Below, one piece after another: positions 1 through 13,060 of a stretch of 64,000 nucleotides of DNA. How positions within the stretch are numbered: position 1 is the stretch's first letter; the number at the start of each line of letters is the position of its first letter. A model generated the notes under the pieces. It saw only the letters and a program-made list of their open reading frames with translations. It was not told where the DNA came from and made no database searches. Source of the DNA: Trichoplusia ni (Eukaryota > Arthropoda > Insecta > Lepidoptera > Noctuidae); assembly GCF_003590095.1 (NCBI RefSeq), contig NC_039478.1, positions 21,514,001 through 21,578,000 of the forward strand, given 5' to 3'. Position numbers and translations under genes: made by a program.

Positions 1-2317
1 AACTGACAATTTGGAAAGAAAGTGATGGTCTGTGACTGTTAAAGAGCACGTTTAAAATGTGATCGTTGACCTATCAGGTTGTAAGATTTAGACACACATA
101 ACTGTGCTGAACCACATGATTGTGCTCTATGTACCGAATAGCTGGCTGGTTGCGCTCTGGACATATCTCATTCACTAGGTATTTGAATATTGTGTGAAAC
201 GGAAACATCTTTTTTGGGTAAAGTGAGGGAATCCTCATGGACAGTGTTACTCTTACCGAGTAGGTAAACATAAACCGCCGTGTACCGTCTCCTGCGTTTA
301 CCAACAACATACCAGCTGTACCTGTGTAGCAAGCATACAAATTTTCCACAAAATGTATAAGCCATACTGCACATTATATACTATAAACAATTATAATTAA
401 GCACAGTATATAAAGCTACAGTCAAATCAAGTCTCATGTAATCAGTCGCGTCTCAAAATGCGGTCTGATAAGAGACAGGACCCGAGATCACAACTAATCT
501 GACGCTATATGCTAAGCCCGCGGCTTACGCTGTGACACCCTCTAATTATGCATCGCTCTTGTAAACATGTATCACTTTGGTGTAATTGTTAATTATATAC
601 AGTTTGAATTTAGAATGAATTTTAGTTTAAAAAGTTAAACGTTAAAGATTAAGAATTATAGTTTTGAAATCTCTGTGTTGCAACATAAAAAATATGACAC
701 TAATAAACACATTTAGGAATGGCAATCTTTAAGTAAATAAACATTATCCTTAACCTTATTTCTTCTCTATATACAAAGAAACATTTTCTTAATGTACTAC
801 AAACAAGTAAATATAAAGACACGATTAATAATAATCTCCTACGAACCAAAAACACAAAACAAAAACTTAACAAATTCTCAAATTAATTTAAGAACATAAT
901 TAACAGCTTAATTTCCCCGCACCCTGTACCCAGTAATACCTCTCCTGTTCCCTGTACTTCGTGTACCATGTTCCCTGTCCAGCCTGTACTGACTGTAGTC
1001 CATGTACAGGAATTCGTCCTCTAACCTATATTTAGTTGGGTGTAACGGCGGCGCGGTCGACGCGGCTAATGACTGCGTTCAATTATTCATGCAATTAACT
1101 GATTATAGCGACACTCTGCCCGCCTCTCCCCTCGCTGATGTCGTAGTTTGTGTGTTAGTTATACGGTATGTAGGTATTCGCTATTGGGAAGGAGGTTATA
1201 TTACAGATGGAAACTTAAATAAAGGTTTTGGTATTGTTTTTTGTTATAACGTGAATGAAAATATGTTTCCGTATCTAATGTGTAACCATCTACCTAGTAT
1301 TTAAATTCTATTTATATTATAAACGCGAAACTTTTAAGACATGGATGAATGTTTTTTTACTCTATCGTGCAAAAGCCTGAACGGATTTGGAGTAAACTTG
1401 GTACACAGATAGGTTATAACCTGGATTAAGACAATTTTATCTCGACTTTATGTTTCAGTGGGATCATTTTCGATTTTATCGGGCGAAGCCGCTGGCAATA
1501 GCTAATAACACGTACCTACATGAATAAATAATTATCAGGTTTAACTTAGTTCTAAAATCAGACTATTCGTGATTAATTCTTATCACTAAGGCGCTAAAAG
1601 TACTGAATTGAAAATTGTTTACTTTCGTTCAAAATTCCAACACAATACAAACACGTCCTATTTAGATATACGATATTTAAATATTAAACTAAAATAGTTT
1701 TTAGTTTGTAATTAAGAAACCCTACGCAATAAGCCTCACAAATAATATATCACCCATCCAAATAGGTAAGTATATATTCTAAGCACAATAATTTAAATAG
1801 CGTATGAAAGTTCAATTCAAATTTGAAAAAATAGTTTACATTATAAACAACAGTAATTAATGAAAATTTCTATCTGCTAGAACACCGTAGAATTTCTAGA
1901 ATATTGTTACCAAGAAGTGCCGTCGCCACTGTATCAACAGAATTACTGTCAATTTATAATGTTGCATTATTAATTTTCATTTGTGCAGCGGCGGGCGAGG
2001 CAAGTGTGGATTCAGTTAGCGGCTCAACTATAAATCGATAATTTATTCATAGAGACGTGTCAGGCACTTCATGAGGTTGAATATCAAAGGCATAGACAAT
2101 CAAATAATAGAGACGCGGGTAATTTGCTGTAATGTCAGGATTTGTTTAAGCTGTTTGGAGATTTTCGAAATTGTTGTCTGCGTTGTGATGAGAGTGATAA
2201 ACACAACGTAGATATTATTGAAAATCGATGTAATGTTATAACTTTTGAATGGCAGATTCATTTATCGGGGTCCTTTCACCAATTTCAGAACAAAACGAAG
2301 TCGAAGCTACTCATGAT
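1..2317. other. Non-coding AT-rich DNA, no gene seen
   Basis: Only short frames. The longest, 1002-1304 plus (100 codons), shows no domain and Leu/Tyr/Asn-rich random-looking content. No promoter or RNA gene recognised. Confidence 0.6.
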
Positions 2318-2475
2318 TACACTCAAAATCAAAATCAAAAAGTTTTTATTTCGAATAGGCCGTTTCTCAGGCGCTTTTAAAACGTGACATTACTGACTCT
2401 AGTTGCACGGTTCCAAAGTTTCATTCATAAGGAGAAGCACCGGCAAGAAACTCCATAAGTTATTTTTTTCAAAAT
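2318..2475 (+). repeat. Moth dispersed repeat (AATCAAAATCAAAA...GGCAAGAAACTCC)
   Basis: A CTCAAAATCAAAATCAAAAA head, a TTTTAAAACGTGACATTACT middle and AAGCACCGGCAAGAAACTCC before a T-rich end. I recognise the two ends as a frequent moth repeat, perhaps a LINE 3' end. The 81-codon frame ending in it is not a gene. Confidence 0.6.
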
Positions 2476-3682
2476 AAAATATTATAGTGACATTTGACAC
2501 TGATGACATTAAATTATGTCAAATAGTTTTTATAAATTATAACAACTAAATTAGTTTTGCGGTATTTCGATCATATTTCTTGGCCACCGAGTAAATTTCT
2601 CCTTAATATTTAAACTATAAAAACAGGTTAATTAAGATTCTCTTAAAAAACACTAATCACACAAGCCGATATAAATATAAATTAGCTAATTCCCAACATA
2701 ATTTCCAAAAGGAAAATATTAAAGCGTCCTAACACTCAATTTATGTATATCTTTAAGAAGCAAATTTAATTCTTGTGCGAAGGTGGGTGGCGGCTAGGGG
2801 AGAGAGGGTCTAATTGCCAATTTTCTCTTTACGCCATTTTTTCAGCTTTTAAGGAGAAAAATTCGTTAATGCATATTTAATAGCTGTAATCGTCTCTACC
2901 TCTCAAGATATTAGCAGCCACCGAGTCCCGTTTTAAATACAGCGGTATGTTTTTTTAATACACAATTTGTTTATTTAGTCATTTGTAATCTGCTTGGCGG
3001 TTTGTGAGTTTGTGACGGTCAGTTTTATAATGGCCGCCGTTTAGACGGTTATGTTCGACAAGATAATGGAAAAATTGTGGTTAATTGTCACGAATAGTTA
3101 CGGGTAGGTATCAAAAGAAAGGAAAAACAAAAGGACAATCAAATTAACTATTAAAAAATACTCCCTTATAACAATAGAGTATTATATTTTTGAACCGATT
3201 TTAAAAAGGAGAAGGATCCTATTCGTCTGTATTTTGTTACCTCAGAACTTCAGACTGGATCTTGTTGGTTATATTTTCATCGTCGTGAAATAGCCCTAAT
3301 TAGTTCCAATAGAACGTCATCAAGTTATTGTCAACAGTTAATAGGCTTTATTTTAAGTAGCTTGTATGTTTCTGTTGCTAAAAAATAAAATAGTATTTAA
3401 ATTTTTCAACAATACAGGGTTCATATGTAAACCTGCCATGAACAGGCATGGTCATAAATTTCTTTCCTATTTACTTTGTCAGTAGTAGTTGGTCGCTGTT
3501 ATTTGCACACAGGCAAACAGCGGTTGTCATATATTATTTAGGCAATGACAACAAATATGACGGGTTCCATCATCATAGTTTGATGCAGGTCAGAAAGGGT
3601 AGATTAGGTAATGTGTGATCTAATCATATTAATACAATTTAATATTAATCCTAATTTTGATAAAGATAAGTTAAAGATATAA

Positions 3683-3947
3683 TCTATACTATTATATAAA
3701 GCTGAAGAGTTTGTTTGTTTGTTTGAACGCGCTAATCTCAAGAACTACTCGTCCAAATTGATTGAAAAATTATTTTGGTGTTGAATAGACCATTCATCGA
3801 GGAAGGTTTTAGGCTATATACCATCACGCTGCGACTAATAGGAGCGAAGATACAATGGAAAATGTGAAAAAAAAAACAGGCAGGTCATAAATCATAACTT
3901 ATATCTTCTACCCACGGGGACGAAGTCGCGGGCAGCAGCTAACTAGT
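3683..3947 (+). mobile_element. Non-autonomous Helitron (Lep1-like), copy 1
   Basis: About 265 bp, begins TCTATACT, with the family core GCTGAAGAGTTTGTTTG and AACGCGCTAATCTC, then CCATCACGCTGCGACTAATAG and a 3' end CCCACGGGGACGAAGTCGCGG followed by CTA/ACTAGT. No coding capacity. The TC start and CTAG-type end with an upstream hairpin are Helitron hallmarks. It matches the 3' end of the Rep/helicase-bearing element at 59300. The end is slightly disturbed (GCTAACTAGT). Confidence 0.85.
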
Positions 3948-4742
3948 ATGGTAATAAAGATGTTACATACATTGCGCAGCGTAATATTCTGCTGTTTCTG
4001 TCACGTAAATATTTGAATTGGTACAAATAATTATTATATCTACTATAAAACAAATTAGAAAACTATAAAAAAGACATCTAATATCACTTATATTTAAATA
4101 GGGAACACTTATATTGAAAGCGTTATAGATAACTTTGACAGATTGAAATCACATTCGTAATTCGACTGACTTTTTTTAAGGTGATGGCTGCCGTGTGGTT
4201 AATGCCATTAAAATTTCAGCCAGATCTAGAAAGTAGTTTTAGCGTTATGACGACGACCTGACGAAGCATTTTCATTGATAAGTTCTATTTATACTAATCT
4301 CGCTTAGACACATATCCAACCTGAAATAATCCTGTCGTTTTCGACTTTTAATGAAACTAACCTACAATAATTATTTTTACACTGCCGTACTCATTCAAAT
4401 GACTACGAAAAACGCACTTATTGGAGTCACCCAGTGTATGTCAAGAGGAGAACTGTAAAGGGTTCTAAGTGGTATCGATATCCCGGATTTATCCCAATGG
4501 CCCTTCAGATAAATTGCCTGTATTACTGGATCAATAATTGTTTTAAATGTGGTTTGTTCACACGCTAGGATAGACGTCACTTATTTTCTTTTTGACACTT
4601 CGTTAATTGACTATCTAATTAGTTATTATTCGATGCTCATTCTATAATTCTTGGGTTTTAGAAGGAAATGTGTGAAGGGAACGGGAAACAGAACTTATGT
4701 GACCGCAAACTATTGATGCATATGACCTTTGTCATCTATACT

Positions 4743-4949
4743 TCTATACTAATATATAAAGCTGAAGAGTTTTTTTTTGTTTGAACGCGCTAATCTCAGA
4801 ACTACTGGTCAATTGATTTTTTTTTTTTTTTTTTTTTTATCTTAAATTATTATAGGAGCGAGATAATACAATGAAAATGTGAAAAAACAGGCAGTATAAA
4901 TCATAATATAACTTCTACCCACGGGAACGAAGTCGCGGACAACAGCTAG
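4743..4949 (+). mobile_element. Non-autonomous Helitron, copy 2, with internal deletion and T22 run
   Basis: Same family as the copy at 3683 and less than 1 kb from it in the same orientation. The central part is missing and a run of 22 T lies at 4817-4838 in its place. The 3' end is ACGGGAACGAAGTCGCGG...CAGCTAG. The T run is either slippage growth of the family's own T-rich spot or an insertion. Confidence 0.85.
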
Positions 4950-7900
4950 TAAGAAAATAAAACTTGTAACCAACAGCTGGATAACACACCGCAAGAAAAC
5001 CTCCCGAACTGTTATTTAAATTTCAAAGGGGTGTAAAAAGCCTAGAATGATGATCAAATATTGCCAATAATCTAAAATAACAACCCTTAGACGTCATCCC
5101 TCTGCCCCGCGTCTCCAGGGCCCGCGCGGTCCGCGACTGCCTTCAGCTCGCCATAATCCCACTCATACATAATACGCACATATAAATTTCAATTTTAAAC
5201 CCGGTTCAAGTTACAGCCATTTGCAGAATTACGCGTAGGGTCGGTAACGCGGGTAGACCGGGGTAATCTGGTAATGTGTTTGCGACGCGACCTTATAAAT
5301 AAACAAGGTTTCTTTGCACTCGTCTTGTCTTCTTGAATTTTTGCACGGTTTTTTATTATTTTTGGCGGGCTTCCTCTATTATGTAGAGGTGCAATACAAG
5401 ATGCGAGCACTCACATAAATTAAAGCTTGAATAGTAATATAAACTGTTTTGTTGCAAATTATGGGTGCTGCATTAAATAAGCTGATTTAATATTTATATT
5501 TTTTAAATCTATTGAAGTATTCAATGTACATACACTCTTGCCCCTGCACCTTTATTTACTAATAGTTATTTTGCAGTATTTTCCAATTTGTTCTCTACCT
5601 AAAAACGATTATAGTATAAACGATTATAAATAGTATTTTAGAACGCAACTATTAAAAAAAAAACAGCCCTTCGCTATCATTGTATCAAACCAAAATAAAA
5701 ATACCGTACAACATATTTGTAAATAAAGTTTAATAAAAATAAATACGCGTTAATTAAACAAATATTTCTACAGCCAACGGGAATAGGAGCCGGCGGAGCA
5801 GTAACCCCACTTGATTGCAACAGTTGTAGCAAACCGCATCCAACCCTCAACCGCCGGGGGTCACGTCAAGTCTATAAGTCCGGTACGCGAGGGTTCAGAA
5901 TACCCCCGTGTTGTATTGATGATCGCGAGCGGGTTGAGATATACTTTTTGTATTTGAACTTTTTTGTGGTAGAACTTTTGCTATTCTTTTTGTCCAAATA
6001 CCGAATTTAATATTTTTTTGTTCGGTTTCCTTTCTACAGTATATTGTAAGAATTTAGGTTTTTTAGTCGAAACTGATTTTTTGGTTTTAATAATAAATTG
6101 AAAGCTGTTTCTTTAACTTAAGTACTAACAGTAAGTTGAGCTACAAAAATTTTAGTGGCATGCAATATTAAATAAATATTAAAGTGGAGGATTTTTTAAA
6201 AGCAAGGGTTCAAAATAACACAAAATGACACTGAGAAAATGAAGTAAACCCGTGTTAATAAAATAAACAGAAACGCAAAATATCTGTTAAAAGAGTTCAC
6301 TTCCCCGGAGTTTGGCATCAGCCGTCAATCGGCGCTAATCCGTCAACACAAATAATAACATTTGCTCAAATCCGCCGCAGCTAATGTAGCCGCATCTCCC
6401 CGCGGACTTTAAACTGCTTACATTTGGTTTAAAAATCCCCGACCTCCCCAATAGAGCTTATAAGCCGTTCGGTAAGAGTCTCCCGAAACAATAAGGATAT
6501 GTGACTTAAAAATCTACTCTTTATTATTTATTTATTGTATTGGAACAATGGAAATGGTTTAGGGGAAACTCGGGTTTGATCTTAAATTTCCTTTTTATTA
6601 TACTTAATGTGGTTTTCAATGTGGACGGTCTTTTGTTTTTGTATCTAATATGACTATTCCTAGTTTAAAAAAAACCACATGTTAATAGAATAAAATGAAA
6701 AATAAGAATTATCAATGAAAATATGTACCTACATATTTAGATGGATTTTCTAGATCGTTAATAAAAGCAATAAATAGCAAAAAACTTAAACACAAAAATA
6801 ATTCACATTTTCAGTAACTCTTCTCTCCTCGCCAACACCCGTTCAAACGAACCGCAGCCGATCAGAATAAAGTCCAAACATCAATCTAATAGAGGCTTAT
6901 TCTCAAACGAAGTGTGGGCTATTCTCATAAAACTAAATCGAAACACATTCGTTCAAATTACGCATATAAATTGAGACAGCATTGTCGCCAGCGTCATAAA
7001 TTTCAATGACTACACTGAGTTATCAAATTAGAAAAATTAAAAGTGATAAATAAAGTCCAATTAAGCGTTATTGCGTAAAAAAGGCATAAATTAATGCGTT
7101 AGTCGAGCGGCGGGGAAACATGCGGAGCTATGTCAAGTGGTCTAGTGATGGGACATCGAGTGATTTTGCGAATCGAGTGTTTTAATACAGGTATCTGTTT
7201 TGTAAAACAGGTTTTAAATATTGTGTGCTTTAATGTTTATTTTAAGTGTAGGTTGCTATTTTGGAAATACGGTTATTTTTGAGTAGTTTAGAGTTGTAAT
7301 TTTTTTCTAGCATAATTCGGTACTACAATTCAATTTATTAATACGATGAACCTGTATAGTTTGGGTCGACTCGCTAATCACAACAGAACCTCTCATAATG
7401 ATGAGATAAAAACTGTTTGTGTTTGGATATGGGCTACATAACATCAAAGTCATGTGATGTTATTGGTGTACGTACCATTTTTAAATAAATACATACAGGT
7501 CCAATAGGACCAACAAGAACCCTTTTAAACTGGCAAGATTCATATCCATCATAAACCTATGGACCTAGGTTAAAACAATACAGCACTCATCAATAATTCT
7601 AACTTTATAACATAATATCTCCTATCTATTTCACAAGTTAAATAAGGAGCTAGGTAACGAGAGCTTGGTATGCACAAAGTAAGTGGACATTACTCAGTCC
7701 AGTCATAAAATTAGGTTTAATAAAATGCACATCTAGCCACTTATATAACGCCATTATGTCGCGAACAACGTCAGCTAGTTTTGTTCAATAATACTCGTGT
7801 TAGATTCTAATGTGAGCACATTCTAATTGGTCACTTGAATTCAGTTATAATAGGTATGTTGAATGCTGTCGCGGTAGTTTGCATCGTGTCCCCGTGGTAA

Positions 7901-9999
7901 ATAGTACAAGGGAAGGATGAAGCTCTCCAGTTTTGGCCGGTAAGAGTCCGTCATTCTCGCTGCCTTTTGGTGAAAGTATATGAGGATTTCTCCGGCTAAA
8001 AACCAGGTATTTTGAATGCCGTCTTTAACTGGCTTCAGAAAAGAAGAATATAGGTCTCAAATCGGCTGTGTTTTTCTCATGAGCTTTAGGGGAGCGGTCA
8101 AGAGGCCTTCCACCACGTCTTAAAGTACATTTTTGTGGGTGAGGATAAAATACGGCTTTATGCTGTATATTGCGCTGTCACATATCAACTAGAATATTTT
8201 TTATAAAAAAAATATGATTTTTTCAGTAAACGAAACCTACAAAAAACTTATAATTCCTGATTGCAATGTGTAAATTCCAAATTATGTTTTTAATTGTAAA
8301 TTTGAATAACATCGATACACTGCCCCATCACTAGCGCTCATCACACGTGTTCTCTAATTACGCGCTTAAATTGTATTAATTAGTGCGCGACTGAAAGGGT
8401 TCCGTCAATTAACTGGTGTTTTAGCTGTACGGAACCCGCCGCCATTGTTCTTGCATGTGGGTCATTAACATAATTCTAATTATGTTTGTTAATTACACAC
8501 GTGTATGATATCGTATTAATAAGTGTTGATAGTTATTTGAGGCGTTTTGGTGTCTTATTTGTACACTGTATTTGTATTGGATGTCTTATTACTGTTTTAC
8601 GAATATACATTTTCCATCATAAATAAATAAATAATAAATGTCACTCTACGATGACAAGCAAGTTTGTTTGATGAAAATTCAAAATTGTAGAAAGTATTAT
8701 TTCAGAAATTGTATGACATTGTTGTTTTTCGCAGCAAAAAAAATTAAATACTTTTTTTCATATTTTTGTCGGATTGTTTGTGCAATGCACTTGGTTACAC
8801 CATATCTGATTCAATTAGGGTAATTTAGGATTTAAGTCTTATTTCACGTCATTTTAAATTATCAAATAATCATCAATAATCTTTTTTTGAAAAGCATTAG
8901 TTATTATTATTGTACGTTAGTTTAAGGATAGCGACAAAAAAAATACAGAAAACTACTTTGATAAACCATCCATGGTCGAATAAAGAAACTCGTCTTATAT
9001 TTTTGTTTTGTCTTAACCAGACCGCCTCTTGCCCATCGTTGCAACACCTGAAAGCCAGGACCTTCAAAGAAAGCAACGAAACGCTTAACCTCGGTGTGTC
9101 CCAGGGGAAACAATTAACAGTCTTGGAAACCGCAACGAAATAACCAAAAATAGTAAAATATAAAATAAGAAAAAGTCGTCACTCATGTAAAACGTTATAT
9201 TGTACTCAAATTCTATAACTTAAAGAGCCTTCCGTCACCACTAAAGGCCCACAAATTCCCAAACCAATTTATTCAAAAACGAGAATATAAAAATAAAACT
9301 AAATTGCATCGCATAAAACTTGAATTATTCGTGAAGGAAACTCGGGCTCGCTAACATCAAAAGAGGGCTATTATGAAAAATCGTAACACGTTTACGGGGC
9401 GGACTCTCGTACATAATGCATGAGTGAAATTGCTGCTTCCTTATACCTTGGAGTTATTCACACTCGTTCAGAATAACCGTTATTGGGGGGTAGGCCACGC
9501 CCTCGGGAACATAGGTAGAGACGTTATTTATCACTTGTTTATAGACTATTTGTAAGGTTATTTTCGTAGTTTTAAAGGTTTTATTGAACGTTAGTTGTGG
9601 GGGGATAGTTTGGTCATTTTTGAAGTTAACTACTGGGGATAGAGAATTAAGTAATTGGAACCCAAAGTTTCCAAATCGTAAGTGACAATGGAGTTGGTTC
9701 CTTCTCTGTTTGGAAGAGACTTTGTAACCTTGCTTTGGGATGATGGTGAAATTAGAATCTAGAGAATGGTTTCTTTAAGATAAGAAGGAAAGTCCAAAAC
9801 ATTTAGTAATCTAGGCGATAGATAATTGGACCCCACGAAAAAGCAACCAGATATCAAATACCAAATTAAATGAAGACACAAATTCAAAAAGCATCTTAAA
9901 TCAAAATTCCCAAATTCCTTTACCAGCAAAGAACTACAAATATCAACTTTATTACCTTCTTATAAGAGCTATACAAATGTCAACTAGATCCCACGTTAC

Positions 10000-11620
10000 A
10001 AGCGCCTTGTGAATCGAGTCACGAGTGTCGACAGTCGCCGGTCTAACCTGCTTACGTCACAAACAGTCGTGATTGCTAACGACACCGACTGCGCGGCGCG
10101 GCGACACGGGAAATTGAATCCCGTGTTTTTTCTCTTAGGAGCATTAGTTTGCTTTATAGAGGCTGTATGATCTCGTGATTTGACGGTGTTTATGTAGTTT
10201 TGTATTGTACGAAAAGTTGGATATCTGATTTTAAGTGGTGCGAATTGGAATTCTTGTTTTCATGGTACACGGGCTTCGTATACGCTGCGCTTACATAAAC
10301 CTATCTTTTTAATCTACCTTATACTATTTAAATTTCACAAAGGATTGTTGTTACTAGAGAAAGTTGGTATTATCACACAAACAATGAAATCACTTAGAAT
10401 TTTGACATCGGTAACACAAGAAAACGTGAAAGTTCTCCACTCATCTCCTAGCAAGCTCTATCTCAAGTTAATTACCCAGCCTTTTTATCTGACTATTGAA
10501 TTACAATAAGTTGACAAATCGTAAGCGACAAAAACAGCTTTGATACGTAGTTGAATAAGTAGAGCGGAGAGCAAACGAGATGATCCTAGGTGTTCGCAGT
10601 AAGAGGCGGCGACGCGCAGCCGCCGACGCGCCGCTGACGTGCCGCCGACGCCGCGCCGCCGTCTCGCGCTCACAGTAAGCAAAAACTCAATTATCATATT
10701 TTATACCTCATAATACTTACGAAAAGATATTCAATTATATAATTTTTCCTCTGAAAAGGGAATCCCTTTTCATTTCTCATTTGGATTTTTCTCTTAAGCA
10801 ATTACGACATAGCCCCGGGGAGCGAGAGATTGGCTCGGCGAATACATTTCCACGCCGGACGCGCCCGCTCTAATTTATCTTTTAACAAGGAATGGAATGT
10901 TATGTTAACTTATGCGCAGACCGCGTTAGCTCTGTTTTCGTTTAATAAAAGTGTGTTTCGCGGATGATTTTATGAGTTTCGGTGAGTTATGAATTTGTTT
11001 GCGCGCGGAATAGAAATGAGCTCATTTCATGCTCCCCGCCCAATCTAGTGTGGAGATTATTTATCTAATATTTATGCAGCAGCTGTATGTATTTATGTGG
11101 AAACTGACAAGGTAGGTATGGATACAAGGTACTAGAGATAATCCCGCTGGCTCAGGCCTTTGACAAACTCGTCCAAATATAATTTGCGATCGGAGGACAT
11201 TATGTTTGTAACAAACGAAGTTCTCGCTCGGCGGCTCGCTCAAGCGGCTCGGCACAATTCGATTGCTGGAAGCGGCGGATCGGATTCGGGCGAAACTCGC
11301 GTAATCGCATCGCGCGGCCGGGAACACAAATTATTCGTGCGCCGAAACTGGCTAACTTCGTCAACCCTATAAAGGAGGTAAAGAACAAAGCGGAACCACA
11401 ATTGGCCGTGGATCCTCTACCTGAGTAGATGGAACTTTTAAAAATGGCGGCTCTTTGAGCGCAAACTCGATAAGGGCAGGCCGCCCGCGCCCGCGGGACG
11501 CGTAAATACAATTTGCAAGGAATCGTTCGTAGCTTTGACGTGAGTCGCGAGGCTCCGTTTGAAGGTTCTATTTGGGCCACTCCCGCCGCGTGAGTACGTG
11601 TGTCTGTCTGCGACTGTAAG
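10000..11620. promoter_or_regulatory. CpG-richer non-coding patches downstream of Drgx (candidate regulatory DNA)
   Basis: Three patches (10010-10140, 10560-10680, 10800-11600) are enriched for CG dinucleotides compared with the surrounding AT-rich DNA. The first ends in ACACGGGA...TCCCGTGT before a T run at 10104-10126. The second holds GCCGCCGACGCCGCGCCGCC. Frames of 70-126 codons on both strands of 11061-11580 overlap one another and resemble no protein. Such patches around developmental homeobox genes are often enhancers or unannotated promoters; here this is inference from composition only. Confidence 0.3.
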
Positions 11621-12779
11621 TGAACAATCTAATAAACCCTCGATGAATATTGAGCGTGATCCATAAAACTAGACTAATGCGATGTACGTTTTTATTAAGT
11701 TACATAAGTCTATTGTCGATTTAACTTCAATCAAAGTAATAATTATTACCATTTCGGAGCTTTTTCCAACCGCCTTAAGTCCTTTAATAATTGGTGTAAA
11801 TATAAAATCTGTACTAATCAGCTAAACTGATCTACTAAACATATTTGTTATATAATCCTCCCTTATCTCCTAAATTATAAACGGATAACAAATTATCTAT
11901 TCCTTATGATGCTATGATAAATAACCGCGGTGGAAGCGAGACACAGCACTACAGTACATAATGCCATCTCTTTCCCTCACAGCAACATTAAGCAAGACCC
12001 GCTATCCCCCCCCTCTCCCCCTCCTAACGATGAGTTGCAAGAATTATGCTCATCTATTTATAACTTTTATCATTAAATTTCGCAAAGTTTGTATTTATTT
12101 CATCGCATACAGTAGGGGTGTTAACTTTTTGTATGTTTCATTTATATTGATGTTTTTTGGAGAAGCAGAAAAATACGATCGCCTACTTAAACTGTATTGA
12201 TAAGAAGTACAATTTTAAAGAAGTTTAATTACTACTGCCACTGCTTATCTACACAAAAAAAGAATTAAAATTGATTTTTCAGTTAATTATATGGATTGAC
12301 TGTTTTTACAGAAATTATTTCGTCCGTTCCTCATATTCACTATTTCCAACTTTTATTCTGACTTCAAATAATAAGAAATAATTTAAAAAATATCAATTGC
12401 CTATACGCTATTATTTTAGTTCGGTTTCTAACATACAATACCTAGAAACCATCCCAAACCCCTTTCTGCCTACAGTCAACGCGTAGGTATTGACAAGTTG
12501 CCATGGCAACGTTTACACCCCTTCGCCTCCAACCACACGAATTTTAACCTTGATGCCCAGGTTATACAGTAACTATTCCTTTAATTAAGTTATCAAAGAG
12601 AGTTGCTTAACAAAAAAAGAAATTTAGATAGTGTTGGCATCGTTTTCCGTTAGTTTCGTTATCGTAACGAGTGACTGTGAACTCGGTTAAAATTTAACGT
12701 TTTACCAATTTGGCAGTTTCAAGTGTAGACATTTTATTCTAGTCAACTAAGGTGGTTCTTAGGTTGTATTTTTATTTCT

Positions 12780-13060
12780 TTAATGATTCGGGGTGTCGTG
12801 GTGTCCTTGCGATTTTATGCATGAGGTGTAGGTTTGATCCCGGGCACAGTAAAGCTATAATATGTACATCCTTAATATAATATTATTCTAAGACACCACT
12901 GAAAAGCGGTGAAGGAAAGCATCGTTAAGAAAACTAGATTACAAATATTGGATTCGGAAATCGCCAACTCGCAGTGAGCTAGCGTGGTCATCAATGTTAA
13001 AACCTTCCCTATACGGGAAGAGGTCTATGCCCAGCGGTGGGTCGTATATAAGCTAAGCAA
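12780..13060 (+). mobile_element. SINE-like element, family 3
   Basis: A decayed tRNA-like head (GGTTTGATCCCGGG as B box) leads to GGTGAAGGAAAGCATCGTTA, CCAACTCGCAGTGAGCTAGC, GTGGTCATCAATG and finally GGGAAGAGGTCTATGCCCAG with CGGTGGGTCGTATATAAGC. I recognise this last block as a very common moth repeat tail. Confidence 0.7.

Larger units (their letters stand above)
2476..9999. other. Non-coding DNA apart from two Helitron copies
   Basis: No frame longer than about 80 codons and none resembling a protein. CpG-denser islets at 5095-5150, 5775-5940 and 6300-6480 stand out from AT-rich surroundings. 7870-8190 has several G-rich, repeat-like phrases, but no second copy was found in the window. 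Confidence 0.55.

Noticed and set aside
11061..11580. Overlapping frames of 70-126 codons
   Set aside because: Both strands are open together over CpG-rich DNA, with no recognisable protein and no supporting splice signals.
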